A stretch of 64,000 nucleotides of DNA from Billgrantia endophytica (GCF_002879615.1 NZ_PNRF01000037.1:248001-312000), one strand, 5' to 3'; shown: positions 55,422 to 64,000, counted from the stretch's first letter. Numbers and translations: made by a program. Notes: generated by a model from the letters alone, not told the origin.

Positions 55422-56034
55422 TCAGCCACTTAGCCCGGGCATCTCGAAGCCCGCCTCGGCCAGCTGTGCCAGCAACTGCCGCTGGCGCCCGTCATCCAGC
55501 TCGACCAGCGGTGGACGCACCCGCCGCCACTCGGCATCACCGGTATACCCGGCCAATGCCGCCTTCATCGCCGGAGTCATCGGGTAACCCTCGAACAGGT
55601 CGCGAACGCGGTTCAGCTCGGCCTGCCGGGCATCGGCACCGTCCTTCTGCCAGGTCTTCGCCAGTTCGGCAATGGGCTGCGGGTTGACTGGCCGTGGCAC
55701 TAATGCACTCCGCTCCGCCGGCGCGTAGCGTCTCCAGCAGGAAGCGTTCGCTGCCGGCATGGACCTGAAAGCCATCGCCGGCAAAGCCGTCGATCAGCGT
55801 GCGGGTGTGCGCCCAGTCACCGCCGCTGTCCTTGATGCCCACCACCGTCTTCGGATAGGCCTTCACCAGGCGCTCGATCAGGGCCAGCGACAGCAGTACC
55901 TGAGCCACCGGCGGGATGTGGTAGAGATGGATGCGCAGTTTCGCGTCCCCTACCCGCTCGATCACCTCGGCGTAATAGGGGTGATCACTGGCGACCAGAC
56001 GGATCCAGACATGGCAAGACTCCTGGGGCGGCAT
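55422..56034 (-). pseudogene. Decayed dihydrodipicolinate synthase-family gene
   Basis: Two overlapping frames together encode the C-terminal two thirds of a DapA-family lyase. The first covers HPYYAEVIERVGD, LYHIPPV, GIKDSGGDW (with the Schiff-base Lys), and ERFLLETLRAGGAECISAT. The second continues with VNPQPIAELAKTW and GYPMTPAMKAALAG. The change of frame falls near 55689 and looks like a 2-base deletion in an ATANVNP-type sequence. About 100 N-terminal codons are also missing. The real substrate would have been a keto-sugar acid or similar. It is convergent with the small membrane protein gene. Confidence 0.85.
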
Positions 56035-56169
56035 GCAGGATGGTGCCCCGCACAGCGGGGCATGGGACGGTTCCAGTCTAGCGGCTCCTCCCGTTGAGGG
56101 GGGATAGCGCCTTGCATCGCACCGCCAGCAGCGCTAGAGATAAGAGACACCCTCTGCAAGGAGCATCCC

Positions 56170-56610
56170 ATGACCCTCTTCGAGGCTCTGCGCAAGGACC
56201 ACGATGTCCAGCGCGACCTGCTGGAGCGCCTGCTGGGCACCCAGGGGGACAGTGAAATCCGTGATCAGCTGTACCAACGCCTGCGCGCCGAACTCCAGTA
56301 CCACGCGGCCGCCGAGGAGCGTGCGCTCTACATCCCGATGATGGAGATCGACATGACCCAGGAGAAGGCACGGCACAGCGTGGCCGAGCACCACGAGATC
56401 GACGAGATGATCAAGGTGCTCGACGCCACTGGCTATTCATCGCCGGGTTGGCTGGCCAATGCCAGAAAGCTGCAGGATCTGGTGCTCCATCATCTGGAGG
56501 AGGAGGAGCATGAGGTCTTTCAACTGGCGGGCAGAGCGCTCGACGACGCCAGGAAGGCCGGTCTGTGCGACGAGTATCGCCAGGAAATGGCTCGGCAGCA
56601 CGCCCGCTGA
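56170..56610 (+). CDS. Hemerythrin-like HHE-domain protein
   Basis: A 146-residue four-helix protein with di-iron ligand spacing: His in RKDHDVQRDLLERL, HAAAEERALY, EHHEIDEMIKVL, and HHLEEEEHEVF. It is cytoplasmic with no signal peptide. Such proteins bind O2 or NO or handle iron and oxidative stress. It stands alone, facing wrbA across a strong terminator. Confidence 0.9.
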   Translation: MTLFEALRKDHDVQRDLLERLLGTQGDSEIRDQLYQRLRAELQYHAAAEERALYIPMMEIDMTQEKARHSVAEHHEIDEMIKVLDATGYSSPGWLANARKLQDLVLHHLEEEEHEVFQLAGRALDDARKAGLCDEYRQEMARQHAR

Positions 56611-56634
56611 CCTGCGGCAATGACGCCACTGTGA

Positions 56635-56667
56635 AAAGGGCCGCCCGGTTCTCCCGGGCGGCCCTTT
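56635..56667. terminator. Bidirectional terminator between hemerythrin gene and wrbA
   Basis: AAAGGGCCGCCCGG (56635-56648) pairs perfectly with CCGGGCGGCCCTTT (56654-56667) across a 5-base loop, with A and T ends on both strands. It serves both convergent genes. Confidence 0.9.
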
Positions 56668-56684
56668 GCTGAACGCTCGAACGA

Positions 56685-57284
56685 TCAGTCGGCGAGACGA
56701 GCGGCAATCTTCGCCACGTGCTCGCCCTGGAAGCGGCAGATGGCCAACTCGCGGTCGTCGGGCTGGCGCGAGCCGTCGCCACCGGCCAGGGTCGAGGCAC
56801 CGTAGGCGGAGCCTCCGCTCACTTTGGAGATATCGAACAGCTCGGTCGCACCGTAACCGATCGGCACGATCACCATGCCGTGGTGGGCCAGGGTGTTCCA
56901 GAAGGAGGTGATGGTGGTCTCGTTCCCGCTGCCGGTACCGGTGGAGGTGAAGACACTGGCGACCTTGCCGAACAGCCCCCCCTTGACCCATAGCCCGCCG
57001 GTCTGGTCGAGGAAGCTGCGCATCTGACCGGACATGTTGCCGAAGCGGGTCGGCGTGCCGAAGATCACGGCATCGTAATCGGCGAGTTCAGCGGGGCTGG
57101 CTTCCGGGGTGTCGAAATCCTGCTTGCCGCCGGCCTTGGCAAATGACTCGGCATCCATGGTCTCCGGTACGCGCTTGACGGACACTTCGACATCATCGAC
57201 GCTGCGAGCACCTTCCGCCACGGCCTTGGCAAGGGTGTCGATATGGCCATACATGGAGTGATAGAGTACCAGTACCTTGGTCAT
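56685..57284 (-). CDS. wrbA: NAD(P)H:quinone oxidoreductase WrbA
   Basis: A 199-residue flavodoxin-like protein. The FMN phosphate loop is [13 protein letters not shown] at residues 7-19. Family marks are [45 protein letters not shown], and [16 protein letters not shown]. It reduces quinones by two electrons in the cytoplasm, protecting against redox cycling. It starts at 57284; an in-frame ATG at 57320 lies ahead of the usual start. Confidence 0.95.
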   Translation of the reverse strand: MTKVLVLYHSMYGHIDTLAKAVAEGARSVDDVEVSVKRVPETMDAESFAKAGGKQDFDTPEASPAELADYDAVIFGTPTRFGNMSGQMRSFLDQTGGLWVKGGLFGKVASVFTSTGTGSGNETTITSFWNTLAHHGMVIVPIGYGATELFDISKVSGGSAYGASTLAGGDGSRQPDDRELAICRFQGEHVAKIAARLAD

Positions 57285-57404
57285 TGCAGCTCTCCTGTCT
57301 CTGAACGTCTTCTGTACCATGCCGGTACAGCCTTGATGTCAGATGCCAGTATAGAAGCGCTGAGCATGCAGAAAAGCGAATGATTTCGACCAGGGGGTTC
57401 GATT

Positions 57405-58328
57405 TCATCGATTCGCTCGGCACCAGACGCCTTCGAGAATGCGCACCTTGCCCGCCGCCAGGTTGTCACGCAAATTGCGCCCCATCACGGGAAATTCCGC
57501 ACCGAATATCTGCTCGGGCCCTGGCAGTGCATGGCCCTCCATCGTTCCTTCCTTCGCTTGCGCAATCCGCTGAGCGTTTTCACGACGGCTATGGCCCCGG
57601 CGCCAGGCCAGTGCCGACTCGGTGACATCCTCCACCACTTCCGGCTCGAAGCCGGCCAGGCCCAGGAGACGCATCAGCTGGTCTCGATCACGCAGATGAC
57701 TGGTGGTCGGCCTGCGCGCCCAGGGAACCGGCAGGGCCAACGGCTCACGGTTGTCGCCTGCGATCACTTCATGCAGCAGTACGCGGCCGCCCGGCACGAG
57801 GAGCCTGCGCCATTCGGCCAGCACCCGCGGGCCATGCGGCATGTTCATCAGGGCATGCTGGCACCAGATGGCATCGAACGAAGCGGTATCGAGCGGTATC
57901 GCTGCCGCATCGGCACACAGGAAGCGGGTCCGCCCGGCAAGGCCGGTCGAGCGACTGAGCCACGCCGCCACATCGATGAAGCCTGGCGTGATATCCACGC
58001 CGATCACATCGCAACCATACTCCGCTGCCAATAGCCTGCTCGCCCCACCGGTGCCACAGCCCACGTCCAGCACGCGCGCGCCGGGATGGAGCCCGCCCAG
58101 GGAAGCCAGTGACCGGCTGGCCCGCCGTCCGCCCAGATGCAACTGATCGATACCGGCCGCTTCATCCGGGCTCAGGTGGTCCGGGTCGCGACCCGCCTGA
58201 CGAAAAGCCTGCCGAAGTTGTTCGACCAGGGATCTACCCCGGGTTGCGGCCAGGGCATCATAATGGTCACCAAGCTCGCGTGCGTGGCCGTGCGAGCCGG
58301 TGATGGAATCGCTCGATTTGCTCGGCAT
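57405..58328 (-). CDS. Class I SAM-dependent methyltransferase
   Basis: A 307-residue methyltransferase. Motif I VLDVGCGTGGASRLLA is at about residues 86-101, motif II CADAAAIPLD near 140, and motif III VPGGRVLLHEV near 178. The fold resembles small-molecule (sarcosine, sterol or quinone type) methyltransferases; the substrate cannot be told. GAGGAG lies upstream of ATG 58328. The final 50 residues, rich in basic and aromatic groups, may form a lid. Confidence 0.82.
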   Translation of the reverse strand: MPSKSSDSITGSHGHARELGDHYDALAATRGRSLVEQLRQAFRQAGRDPDHLSPDEAAGIDQLHLGGRRASRSLASLGGLHPGARVLDVGCGTGGASRLLAAEYGCDVIGVDITPGFIDVAAWLSRSTGLAGRTRFLCADAAAIPLDTASFDAIWCQHALMNMPHGPRVLAEWRRLLVPGGRVLLHEVIAGDNREPLALPVPWARRPTTSHLRDRDQLMRLLGLAGFEPEVVEDVTESALAWRRGHSRRENAQRIAQAKEGTMEGHALPGPEQIFGAEFPVMGRNLRDNLAAGKVRILEGVWCRANR

Positions 58329-58519
58329 GTCAGGCTCCTCGCCGGCAGGATGGTCCGGCGCCAGCCATGGTCGCCGACAGGGCGAGACCTGCGCAACCGA
58401 CGGAGAACCACAGTTTCACTATCGCACCTGCGCTTTCACCAACCCGACGCGGGGGCTTGTGGCAAACGCCCGGGCGCAGGAAGGTGGCTCACAGTTCACG
58501 ACTTGATCAGGACAAGGGC

Positions 58520-59521
58520 ATGCTGGCGGAATGGATCGAATGCAGTCTCGAAGGTGGAGAGCCGTCCCGGCGCGACGGACGCGTTGCCGGTGGTCGGTTC
58601 ACCATCCATGGACCGGGCATTCTCGAGCTGACTCCCGATACCCTGGCTGAAGCCGCCAGGGCCTGCGTCTTCTCGGTCGGCATCCATGGCAATGAAACCG
58701 CCCCGATCGAACTGCTCGGCAGCTGCCTGGCGCGTCTCGAGGCGGGTCTCATCCGATTGGGCGCGCCAGTCCTCGTCATCCTTGGCAACCTGGAAGCGAT
58801 CCGACGCAGTGAGCGCTATGTGGAGACCAACCTCAACCGGCTGTTTCGCCGTGACCTGGGCGAGCGCGGGATGGAACCGGACCGGGCCCGCACGTTGATG
58901 ACTAGCGTGGACGGCTTCTTTTCCCGCCACCCCGATCTCTCACCCCTGCACTATGACCTGCATACGGCAATTCGAGACAGTCGCTTTCCCCGCTTCGTGG
59001 TCGATCCTTTCGCTGAAACCGCCACCCAGCCCGAGCAATGGGCGTGGCTGGCCGCTGCCGACATTCAGGCCGCGCTACACCAGCATCGCCATAGCTGGAC
59101 CTTCTCCCACTACTCGAAACATTATCATCGCGCCCAGGCCTTCACCCTGGAACTGGGCCGTGCGCTTCCCTTCGGCCATAACGACCTGGCGTCATTGGCC
59201 CCCATGGGCAGGCTATTGGAAACGCTGATCGCGGGCCGTATTCCCGAGATGGCTTTTCCATCGCGCATGGCATTCTTCCGGGTCGCCTTTGAGCTGGTGC
59301 GTGAATCCGAGTCGTTCCAGCTCTGCTTTCCCGATGACACGCCCAATTTCACCGAGTTCGCTCCCGGCACTCACCTGGCCGAGGATGCCAAGGCGGGCCC
59401 CTTCATCGTTGGCGACACCCCCCTGAGCGTGGTGTTTCCCAATGCCAAGGTGGAACTGGGTGCGAGGGCGGCGTTACTGGCCGAAGCGGCGAAACCACCT
59501 CCGACACCCTTTTTTCAGTGA
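58520..59521 (+). CDS. astE: Succinylglutamate desuccinylase AstE
   Basis: A 333-residue zinc hydrolase of the AstE/aspartoacylase family. Zinc ligands are His and Glu in SVGIHGNETAP (about 54-64) and His in HYDLHTAIR (about 150). VETNLNRLFRRDL is a family motif, and LELGRALPFGHNDL contains the catalytic Glu region. It releases glutamate and succinate in the last step of the arginine succinyltransferase pathway. The other ast genes are not here. AGGACAAGG precedes ATG 58520; the open frame upstream is not family-like. The ABC importer that follows probably supplies arginine. Confidence 0.9.
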   Translation: MLAEWIECSLEGGEPSRRDGRVAGGRFTIHGPGILELTPDTLAEAARACVFSVGIHGNETAPIELLGSCLARLEAGLIRLGAPVLVILGNLEAIRRSERYVETNLNRLFRRDLGERGMEPDRARTLMTSVDGFFSRHPDLSPLHYDLHTAIRDSRFPRFVVDPFAETATQPEQWAWLAAADIQAALHQHRHSWTFSHYSKHYHRAQAFTLELGRALPFGHNDLASLAPMGRLLETLIAGRIPEMAFPSRMAFFRVAFELVRESESFQLCFPDDTPNFTEFAPGTHLAEDAKAGPFIVGDTPLSVVFPNAKVELGARAALLAEAAKPPPTPFFQ

Positions 59522-59559
59522 ATAACAACGCATCCAAAACAACAATCTGGAGAAATATC

Positions 59560-59643
59560 ATGACTACCGCCCTCGCCATGCCAGACCAAGGTCGAACGGC
59601 ACGACTGTCAGGCCTGCCTGCCCAAAGCGCGTCAGCCTGTTAG
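59560..59643 (+). CDS. Candidate 27-residue small protein or leader peptide
   Basis: The ATG at 59560 follows a good ribosome site (CTGGAGAAATATC). It opens 27 codons ([11 protein letters not shown], then [16 protein letters not shown]) before TAG at 59641. It lies in the 198-bp gap between astE and the importer ATPase gene. It could be a leader peptide, the stub of a lost gene, or chance. No family was recognised. Confidence 0.3.
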   Translation: MTTALAMPDQGRTARLSGLPAQSASAC

Positions 59644-59719
59644 AATTCCCTCTTTTTCGTGCCTGCCCGCTAAACCGGTCCGTCGCCCCGGCGACTCGTC
59701 CCGATCTGGAGCCCGTTCC

Positions 59720-60490
59720 ATGGCCGACACCCCGATTCCTCTGGAAGTGCGCAATATCAAGAAGCGTTTCGGCGATACCGAAGTGCTGAAGGGCCTGTCA
59801 TTACAGGCCCGGAAAGGCGACGTCATCACCCTGATCGGGGCCTCGGGCTCCGGCAAGAGCACGTTTCTTCGCTGCATGAACCTGCTCGAGCAGCCCGATG
59901 AGGGCGACCTGATCGTTCATGGCGAGGAGGTTCTGTTCAAGCAGACCAGGCATGGCCGCGAACCGGCCGACTGGAAGCAGGTGGTGCGCATGCGCGCCAA
60001 ACTGTCGATGGTTTTCCAGAGCTTCAATCTCTGGGCCCACATGACGCTGCTGGAAAACGTCATCGAGGCGCCGATTCATGTGCTCGGCAAGCCCAGGAAG
60101 GAAGCCATCGAACAGGGTCGGGCCCTGCTGGAGCGGGTCGGCCTGACCGAACGCGCCGACGCCTATCCGGCTCAGATGTCCGGTGGCCAGCAACAGCGCG
60201 GCGCCATTGCCCGGGCGCTGGCCATGGGCCCTGAAGTGATGCTGTTCGATGAGCCCACCTCGGCCCTCGACCCGGAACTGGTCGGCGATGTGCTACGAGT
60301 CATGCACGGCCTGGCCGACGAGGGGCGCACCATGGTGGTGGTGACCCACGAGATGGGCTTTGCACGGGACGTGTCCAGCCAGGTGATCTACCTGCACCAG
60401 GGCCTGGTGGAAGAAGCCGGCCCGCCCCAGGACGTGCTGGTCAATCCCACCTCGCCGCGGCTCAAGCAGTTCCTGGCGCCGAAGTACTGA
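59720..60490 (+). CDS. Polar amino acid ABC transporter ATPase (HisP/AotP-like)
   Basis: A 256-residue ATPase. Walker A is GASGSGKST, the signature is [15 protein letters not shown], Walker B is [12 protein letters not shown], and the switch is [12 protein letters not shown]. The length and the [21 protein letters not shown] region match the histidine/arginine importers. It drives the two permeases that follow. Its position after astE supports arginine or ornithine uptake. Confidence 0.92.
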   Translation: MADTPIPLEVRNIKKRFGDTEVLKGLSLQARKGDVITLIGASGSGKSTFLRCMNLLEQPDEGDLIVHGEEVLFKQTRHGREPADWKQVVRMRAKLSMVFQSFNLWAHMTLLENVIEAPIHVLGKPRKEAIEQGRALLERVGLTERADAYPAQMSGGQQQRGAIARALAMGPEVMLFDEPTSALDPELVGDVLRVMHGLADEGRTMVVVTHEMGFARDVSSQVIYLHQGLVEEAGPPQDVLVNPTSPRLKQFLAPKY

Positions 60491-60502
60491 GGAAGCTCGA
60501 TT

Positions 60503-61204
60503 ATGCTCGACCTACACGGCTACGGGCCACGGCTGCTGGAAGGCGCCGGGGTCACCATCCAGTTGGCGGTGCTCTCGCTGATGCTCGCCATCGTGCTGGG
60601 ACTGCTGACCGCCAGCGCCAAGATGTCGCGCAGCTGGCTCCTGCACAAGATCGCGACCCTCTATACCACGGTGATTCGCGGCGTACCGGACCTGGTGTTG
60701 ATGCTGCTGCTGTTCTTCGGCGGCCAGATGGCACTGAACGTCCTGACCGACATACTCTACGATCGCTCCGGCATCGATATCTTCATCAATCTCAACGCGT
60801 TCGCCGCCGGGGTGATCACCATCGGCTTCATCTTCGGCGCCTACATGGGAGAAACCTTCCGCGGCGCCTTCATGGCGGTTGACCATGGCCAGATCGAAGC
60901 CGGCAAGGCCTACGGCATGAGCGACTGGCTGGTCTTCCGTCGCATTCGTTTCCCGCTGATGATGCGTCATGCCCTGCCCGGCCTGTCCAACAACTGGATG
61001 GTGCTGCTCAAGACGACCGCGCTGGTATCGGTGATCGGCCTCTCGGACATGGTGCGCGTGGCCGCCGAGGCTTCCCGTGCCACCCACGAACCCTTCACCT
61101 TCCTGCTGCCGGTGGCCGCCATCTACCTGTTGATCGCCAGTGTCTCGGAGTGGATGTTCGCCCGCCTGCACAAGCGCTACAACGTCGGCTTCGGAGGGCA
61201 TTGA
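60503..61204 (+). CDS. Polar amino acid ABC permease (HisQ/AotQ-like)
   Basis: A 233-residue permease with about five helices. It has GAGVTIQLAVLSLMLAIVLGLL at the first helix, IRGVPDLVLMLLLFFGG, and coupling loop EAGKAYGMSDWLVFRRIRFPLMMRHALPG. It starts 12 bases after the ATPase stop and 1 base separates it from the next permease, so they are an operon and a likely heterodimer. Confidence 0.92.
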   Translation: MLDLHGYGPRLLEGAGVTIQLAVLSLMLAIVLGLLTASAKMSRSWLLHKIATLYTTVIRGVPDLVLMLLLFFGGQMALNVLTDILYDRSGIDIFINLNAFAAGVITIGFIFGAYMGETFRGAFMAVDHGQIEAGKAYGMSDWLVFRRIRFPLMMRHALPGLSNNWMVLLKTTALVSVIGLSDMVRVAAEASRATHEPFTFLLPVAAIYLLIASVSEWMFARLHKRYNVGFGGH

Positions 61205-61205
61205 A

Positions 61206-61931
61206 ATGGAGCTCGTCAACTGGTTCAACGAACTGCTGGCCGGCAATCTGATCTTTACCCCCCAGACGCTGGGCTACTACTGGAACGGAGTGGTTACCAC
61301 CACCCAACTGGTCTTTCTTTCGCTACTGGTCGGCCTGGTAATGGCCGTGCCACTGTCGATCCTGCGCGGCTCGAAACACAGGTGGATCAAACTGCCGATC
61401 TACGCCTACACCTATGTCTTTCGCGGTACGCCGCTGCTGATCCAGCTCTACATCATCTACTACGGCGTGGTCTTCGTCGACGGTATCCAGCAGACGTTCC
61501 TCTGGCCCTTGCTGCGGGAAGCGTTCTACCCGGCCCTGATCGCCTTTACGCTGAATACCGCCGCCTATACCACCGAAATCTTCCACGGCGCCATCAAGGC
61601 CACGGCCCGGGGCGAGATCGAAGCGGCGCGGGCCTACGGCATGTCCGATCGCATGATGATGCGCCGGATCATCCTGCCCAGCGCCTTCCGCCGTGCCCTG
61701 CCAGCCTATGGCAACGAAGTGATTTTCATGCTGCACGCCAGCGCCATCGCCAGCGTGGTCACACTGATGGATATCACCGGGGCCGCTCGCTTCGTCTACG
61801 CCCGTTACTATGCGCCCTTCGAGGCATTCCTGTTTGCCGCGGCCATCTATCTCTGTCTGACCTTCGCCATTCTTTATTTTTTCCGCTTCCTGGAACGTCG
61901 CCTACTCGCTCACCTCAGGCCGCAGAACTGA
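61206..61931 (+). CDS. Polar amino acid ABC permease (HisM/AotM-like)
   Basis: A 241-residue permease with about five helices. It has YWNGVVTTTQLVFLSLLVGLVMA, FRGTPLLIQLYIIYYG, and coupling loop EAARAYGMSDRMMMRRIILPSAFRRALPAYGNE. The start at 61206 gives the usual HisM beginning; the frame is open upstream inside the previous gene. Confidence 0.92.
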   Translation: MELVNWFNELLAGNLIFTPQTLGYYWNGVVTTTQLVFLSLLVGLVMAVPLSILRGSKHRWIKLPIYAYTYVFRGTPLLIQLYIIYYGVVFVDGIQQTFLWPLLREAFYPALIAFTLNTAAYTTEIFHGAIKATARGEIEAARAYGMSDRMMMRRIILPSAFRRALPAYGNEVIFMLHASAIASVVTLMDITGAARFVYARYYAPFEAFLFAAAIYLCLTFAILYFFRFLERRLLAHLRPQN

Positions 61932-62060
61932 GAGGGCGATAGCGTCAAACAGGCGTTGGAAAATCTGTCGCCGGGGGCTTTCGACCCTGGCGCGGCTGCG
62001 CTAAATTCAGGCGCGACGTCACCGCATCGGTGCACGAGATGACAACAAGGAACTGAAAGC

Positions 62061-62828
62061 ATGAAAAAACTGTTGACCGTATCCATCCTGGGCCTGGCGC
62101 TTGCCGCCGGCACGACTCAGGCGCGCGACTACGATCACGTGCGCTTCGGTGTGGACGTGCCCTACGAGCCCATGGAATACCGTACTCCGGAAGGGGAACT
62201 GACCGGCTTCGACATCGAGCTGGGCAACGCCCTGTGCGCCGAGATGGGCGTCACCTGCGAGTGGATCGAGCAGGAGTGGGACGGCATCGTCCCCGGCCTG
62301 ATGGCGCGCAACTACGACGCCATCATGTCATCGATGACCATCAACGACGAGCGGCGCCAGTCCCTGCTGTTCTCCGATCCCTACATCACCATGCCCGGCG
62401 CCTGGTTCGCCCCGGCAGGAAGCGACCTGGAAGAAGCCAACGAGGAGACCCTGGCCGGCCTCTCCATCGGCGTGCAGCGCGGCACGACCTATGACAGCTA
62501 TGCCACCGACGCCTTCGGCAGCACCGCCAATGTCAACCGCTACTCCACCGCCGACGACATGATGCTGGACATGGAGGCGCAGCGCCTGGACATCGTCTTC
62601 CTAGAGTTCGCGGTCGGCCAGTCCACCCTGCTCGACAGCGATGCCGGCGACTTCAAGGTAGTGGGCGAGATGGTCACCGAGCCCGCCGAGATCTTCGGCG
62701 AAGGCTTCGGCATCGCCTTCCGCCAGCGCGACACCGCACTGGCCGAGCGCTTCAACGAGGCTCTGGCCACGCTGAAGGAAGACGGCACCTACGACGAGAT
62801 CTACGAGCGTTACTTCGGCGAAGAATGA
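62061..62828 (+). CDS. Basic amino acid ABC binding protein, first copy (HisJ/ArgT/AotJ-like)
   Basis: A 255-residue periplasmic protein with a signal peptide (KKLLTVSILGLALAAGTTQA, then RDYDHV). Ligand-site features of the lysine/arginine/ornithine family are FGVDVPYEPMEY, ELTGFDIELGNALCAEM, MSSMTINDERR with the carboxylate-binding Ser and Arg, and GVQRGTTYDSY. The Cys pair in ALCAEMGVTCEW matches the disulfide of this family. AAGGAACTG precedes the ATG. A close paralogue follows directly. Confidence 0.92.
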   Translation: MKKLLTVSILGLALAAGTTQARDYDHVRFGVDVPYEPMEYRTPEGELTGFDIELGNALCAEMGVTCEWIEQEWDGIVPGLMARNYDAIMSSMTINDERRQSLLFSDPYITMPGAWFAPAGSDLEEANEETLAGLSIGVQRGTTYDSYATDAFGSTANVNRYSTADDMMLDMEAQRLDIVFLEFAVGQSTLLDSDAGDFKVVGEMVTEPAEIFGEGFGIAFRQRDTALAERFNEALATLKEDGTYDEIYERYFGEE

Positions 62829-62836
62829 CCCCGCCG

Positions 62837-62859
62837 CCCCCCGGCCCGGCCGGGGGGCA
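62837..62859. promoter_or_regulatory. GC hairpin between the tandem binding-protein genes
   Basis: GCCCCCCGGCC (62837-62847) and GGCCGGGGGGC (62849-62859) are perfect inverted copies separated by one base, giving a very stable stem. There is no T-run, so it probably protects mRNA or tunes the downstream gene and is not a terminator. Confidence 0.55.
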
Positions 62860-62891
62860 ACAACCGTGTCAGACAATAACAAGGATGATCC

Positions 62892-63659
62892 ATGAAAAAG
62901 CGACTTTGCATTTCCCTGCTCGGCGCCGCCTTGGTTGCCGGCCAGGCCCAGGCCCGCGACAGCTACGATCACGTGCGCTTCGGCGTCGATGTTCCCTACG
63001 AGCCCATGGAGTACCGTACCCCGGAAGGAGAGCTGACCGGGTTCGACATCGATCTGGGCAACGCCCTGTGCGCCGAGATGGACATCACCTGCGAGTGGAT
63101 CGAGCAACAGTGGGACGGCATCATTCCCGGCCTGATGGCGCGCAACTACGATGCGATCATGTCATCGATGACCATCAACGAGGAGCGCCGCGCCCAGGTC
63201 CTCTTCTCCGATCCTTACTTCACCCCGCCATCGGCCTGGTTCGGTCCTGTCGATACCGACATCGACATGCCCTCGGAAGAGACCCTGGAAGGTCTCACCC
63301 TGGGCGTGCAGCGCGGTACCCTCCAGGACAGCTATGCCACCGATTTCTATAATGACGTGGCCAACATACGGCGCTATGCCACCGCCGATGACATGCTGCT
63401 GGACATGGAATCGGGACGTCTCGACCTGGTCTTCGTCAACTACCCCGTGGGCAAGACCACGCTGCTCGACAGCGAGCGTGGCGACTATAAGGTGGTGGGC
63501 GAGATGATCCGCGAGCCGTACAAGTACTTTGGCGATGGCATCGCCATTGCCTTCCGTCCGCGTGACGAGGCCCTTGCCGAACGCTTCAACGAGGCCCTGG
63601 CCACGCTGAAGGAAAACGGCACCTACGACGAGATCCATGACCGGTACTTCACTGACTGA
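62892..63659 (+). CDS. Basic amino acid ABC binding protein, second copy
   Basis: A 255-residue paralogue of the preceding protein, roughly 70-75 percent identical by eye and of equal length. The signal peptide is KKRLCISLLGAALVAGQAQA. The ligand core is kept (FGVDVPYEPMEY, MSSMTINEERR), while the segment after it differs (FTPPSAWFGPVDTDIDM versus ITMPGAWFAPAGSDLEE), and so does the second lobe (NYPVGKTTLL versus EFAVGQSTLL). The changes may broaden the importer's range to another basic amino acid. It is followed by a terminator. Confidence 0.92.
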   Translation: MKKRLCISLLGAALVAGQAQARDSYDHVRFGVDVPYEPMEYRTPEGELTGFDIDLGNALCAEMDITCEWIEQQWDGIIPGLMARNYDAIMSSMTINEERRAQVLFSDPYFTPPSAWFGPVDTDIDMPSEETLEGLTLGVQRGTLQDSYATDFYNDVANIRRYATADDMLLDMESGRLDLVFVNYPVGKTTLLDSERGDYKVVGEMIREPYKYFGDGIAIAFRPRDEALAERFNEALATLKENGTYDEIHDRYFTD

Positions 63660-63670
63660 AGCGAGGCAGC

Positions 63671-63698
63671 GGCCACTCCACTCGGAGTGGCCTTCCTT
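63671..63698 (+). terminator. Terminator after the amino acid importer operon
   Basis: GGCCACTCC (63671-63679) pairs perfectly with GGAGTGGCC (63684-63692) across a 4-base loop, followed by TTCCTT. Confidence 0.8.
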
Positions 63699-63746
63699 GG
63701 TCCCAACCACGACGCCTCGCCCGGTGTAGAAGCGGTCAAGCCACGC

Positions 63747-64000
63747 TCAGCCGGAGCGATGAGCCCCTGGCACGTGGCTGCGTGCGTCCGGGACGGTCGG
63801 TGTCCTGTCGGGCAAAGGCTGAGACAGCTCCTGCAGGATGCCGCAATGACTGGCATCGGATTCACCGTTGCAACGCGACCGTAGCGTGACCAGTGCCTCT
63901 CGCAGCGCCTGAAGCTGTGCCAGCCGTGCCTCCACATGAGCCAGGTGATCGTCAATCAACTCATTGACGGCGTTGCACGGCTGACGGGGACGATCATGAT
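63747..64000 (-). CDS. MerR-family heavy-metal regulator, CadR/PbrR-like, 3' part only
   Basis: The frame enters from the right edge and stops at 63747, giving the last 84 residues. They begin DRPRQPCNAVNELIDDHLAHVEARL, the dimerisation helix with the first metal Cys, then LVTLRSRCNGE and HCGILQEL. Spacing of the three Cys fits Cd(II)/Pb(II)-responsive MerR regulators. The DNA-binding domain lies beyond the window. Its target, usually a CadA-type ATPase gene, should be divergent beyond the right edge. The 20-residue tail after HCGIL is rich in Pro and His. Confidence 0.82.
   Translation of the reverse strand, partial: HDRPRQPCNAVNELIDDHLAHVEARLAQLQALREALVTLRSRCNGESDASHCGILQELSQPLPDRTPTVPDARSHVPGAHRSG

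Noticed and set aside
56045-56061. Hairpin GCCCCGC-ACA-GCGGGGC as a terminator
   Set aside because: The stem is perfect, but there is no T-run on either strand, and it lies upstream of the decayed DapA gene where no transcript should end.

Overview
The window looks like the chromosome of a moderately halophilic gammaproteobacterium, most likely a Halomonas or close relative. This is inferred from high GC, a choline-O-sulfate sulfatase beside a BCCT osmolyte carrier, a complete glycolate oxidase operon, many TRAP and ABC uptake systems, and GC-rich palindromic intergenic repeats. No rRNA, tRNA, phage, transposase or CRISPR was seen. It is accessory catabolism territory: uptake system, enzymes and a dedicated regulator, repeated block after block.

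Layout. 1-2488: a TRAP binding protein cut by the window edge, a GlcG/HbpS-like protein and a divergent GntR regulator with two matching candidate operators. 2493-7929: divergent glcC and glcDEFG, closed by a clear terminator. 8157-12836: a small secreted protein, then LysR / betC / BCCT transporter (choline sulfate). 12892-17937: a mosaic segment. A zinc-finger gene, a DMT exporter and the 5' stub of chaC are followed by an AT-rich patch with a perfect FNR/Anr-type box and the periplasmic catalase pair katB-ankB. Then come a 3' stub of the zinc-finger gene, a lipoprotein and an intact chaC.

17934-30698 (minus): a probable 11-gene operon with a PotABCD-like ABC importer, a DAO-type flavin oxidase, a HAD hydrolase, a GNAT, a 2-hydroxyacid dehydrogenase, two aldehyde dehydrogenases and a GMC alcohol oxidase, with a divergent LysR. 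Its substrate is unknown; an amine or amino alcohol is the best guess. 31903-36391 (minus): a UgpABCE-like sugar ABC importer, with a 187-bp inverted-repeat element between binding protein and permease. 36650-39092: a GNAT-nitrilase fusion followed by mtfA.

39153-49365 (minus): a ten-gene operon for four-carbon acid sugars (ltnD, otnK, otnC, otnI, denD, a three-part TRAP transporter, an aldehyde dehydrogenase and a second beta-hydroxyacid dehydrogenase). A divergent LacI regulator faces it across two abutting 14-bp operator-like repeats. 50523-53531: LysR divergent from a fluoroacetate-dehalogenase-like hydrolase and a tartrate/D-malate dehydrogenase. 53649-55396: a Tat-targeted type II-like sulfide:quinone oxidoreductase with a small membrane protein, behind a 16-bp perfect palindrome. 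55422-56034: a decayed DapA-family gene. 56170-58328: hemerythrin-like protein, WrbA and a methyltransferase. 58520-63659: astE and a basic amino acid ABC importer with two tandem binding proteins, which fits arginine uptake feeding the AST pathway. The last bases hold the 3' end of a CadR/PbrR-like MerR regulator.

Functions are assigned from motifs and gene context read by eye; no database search was run.
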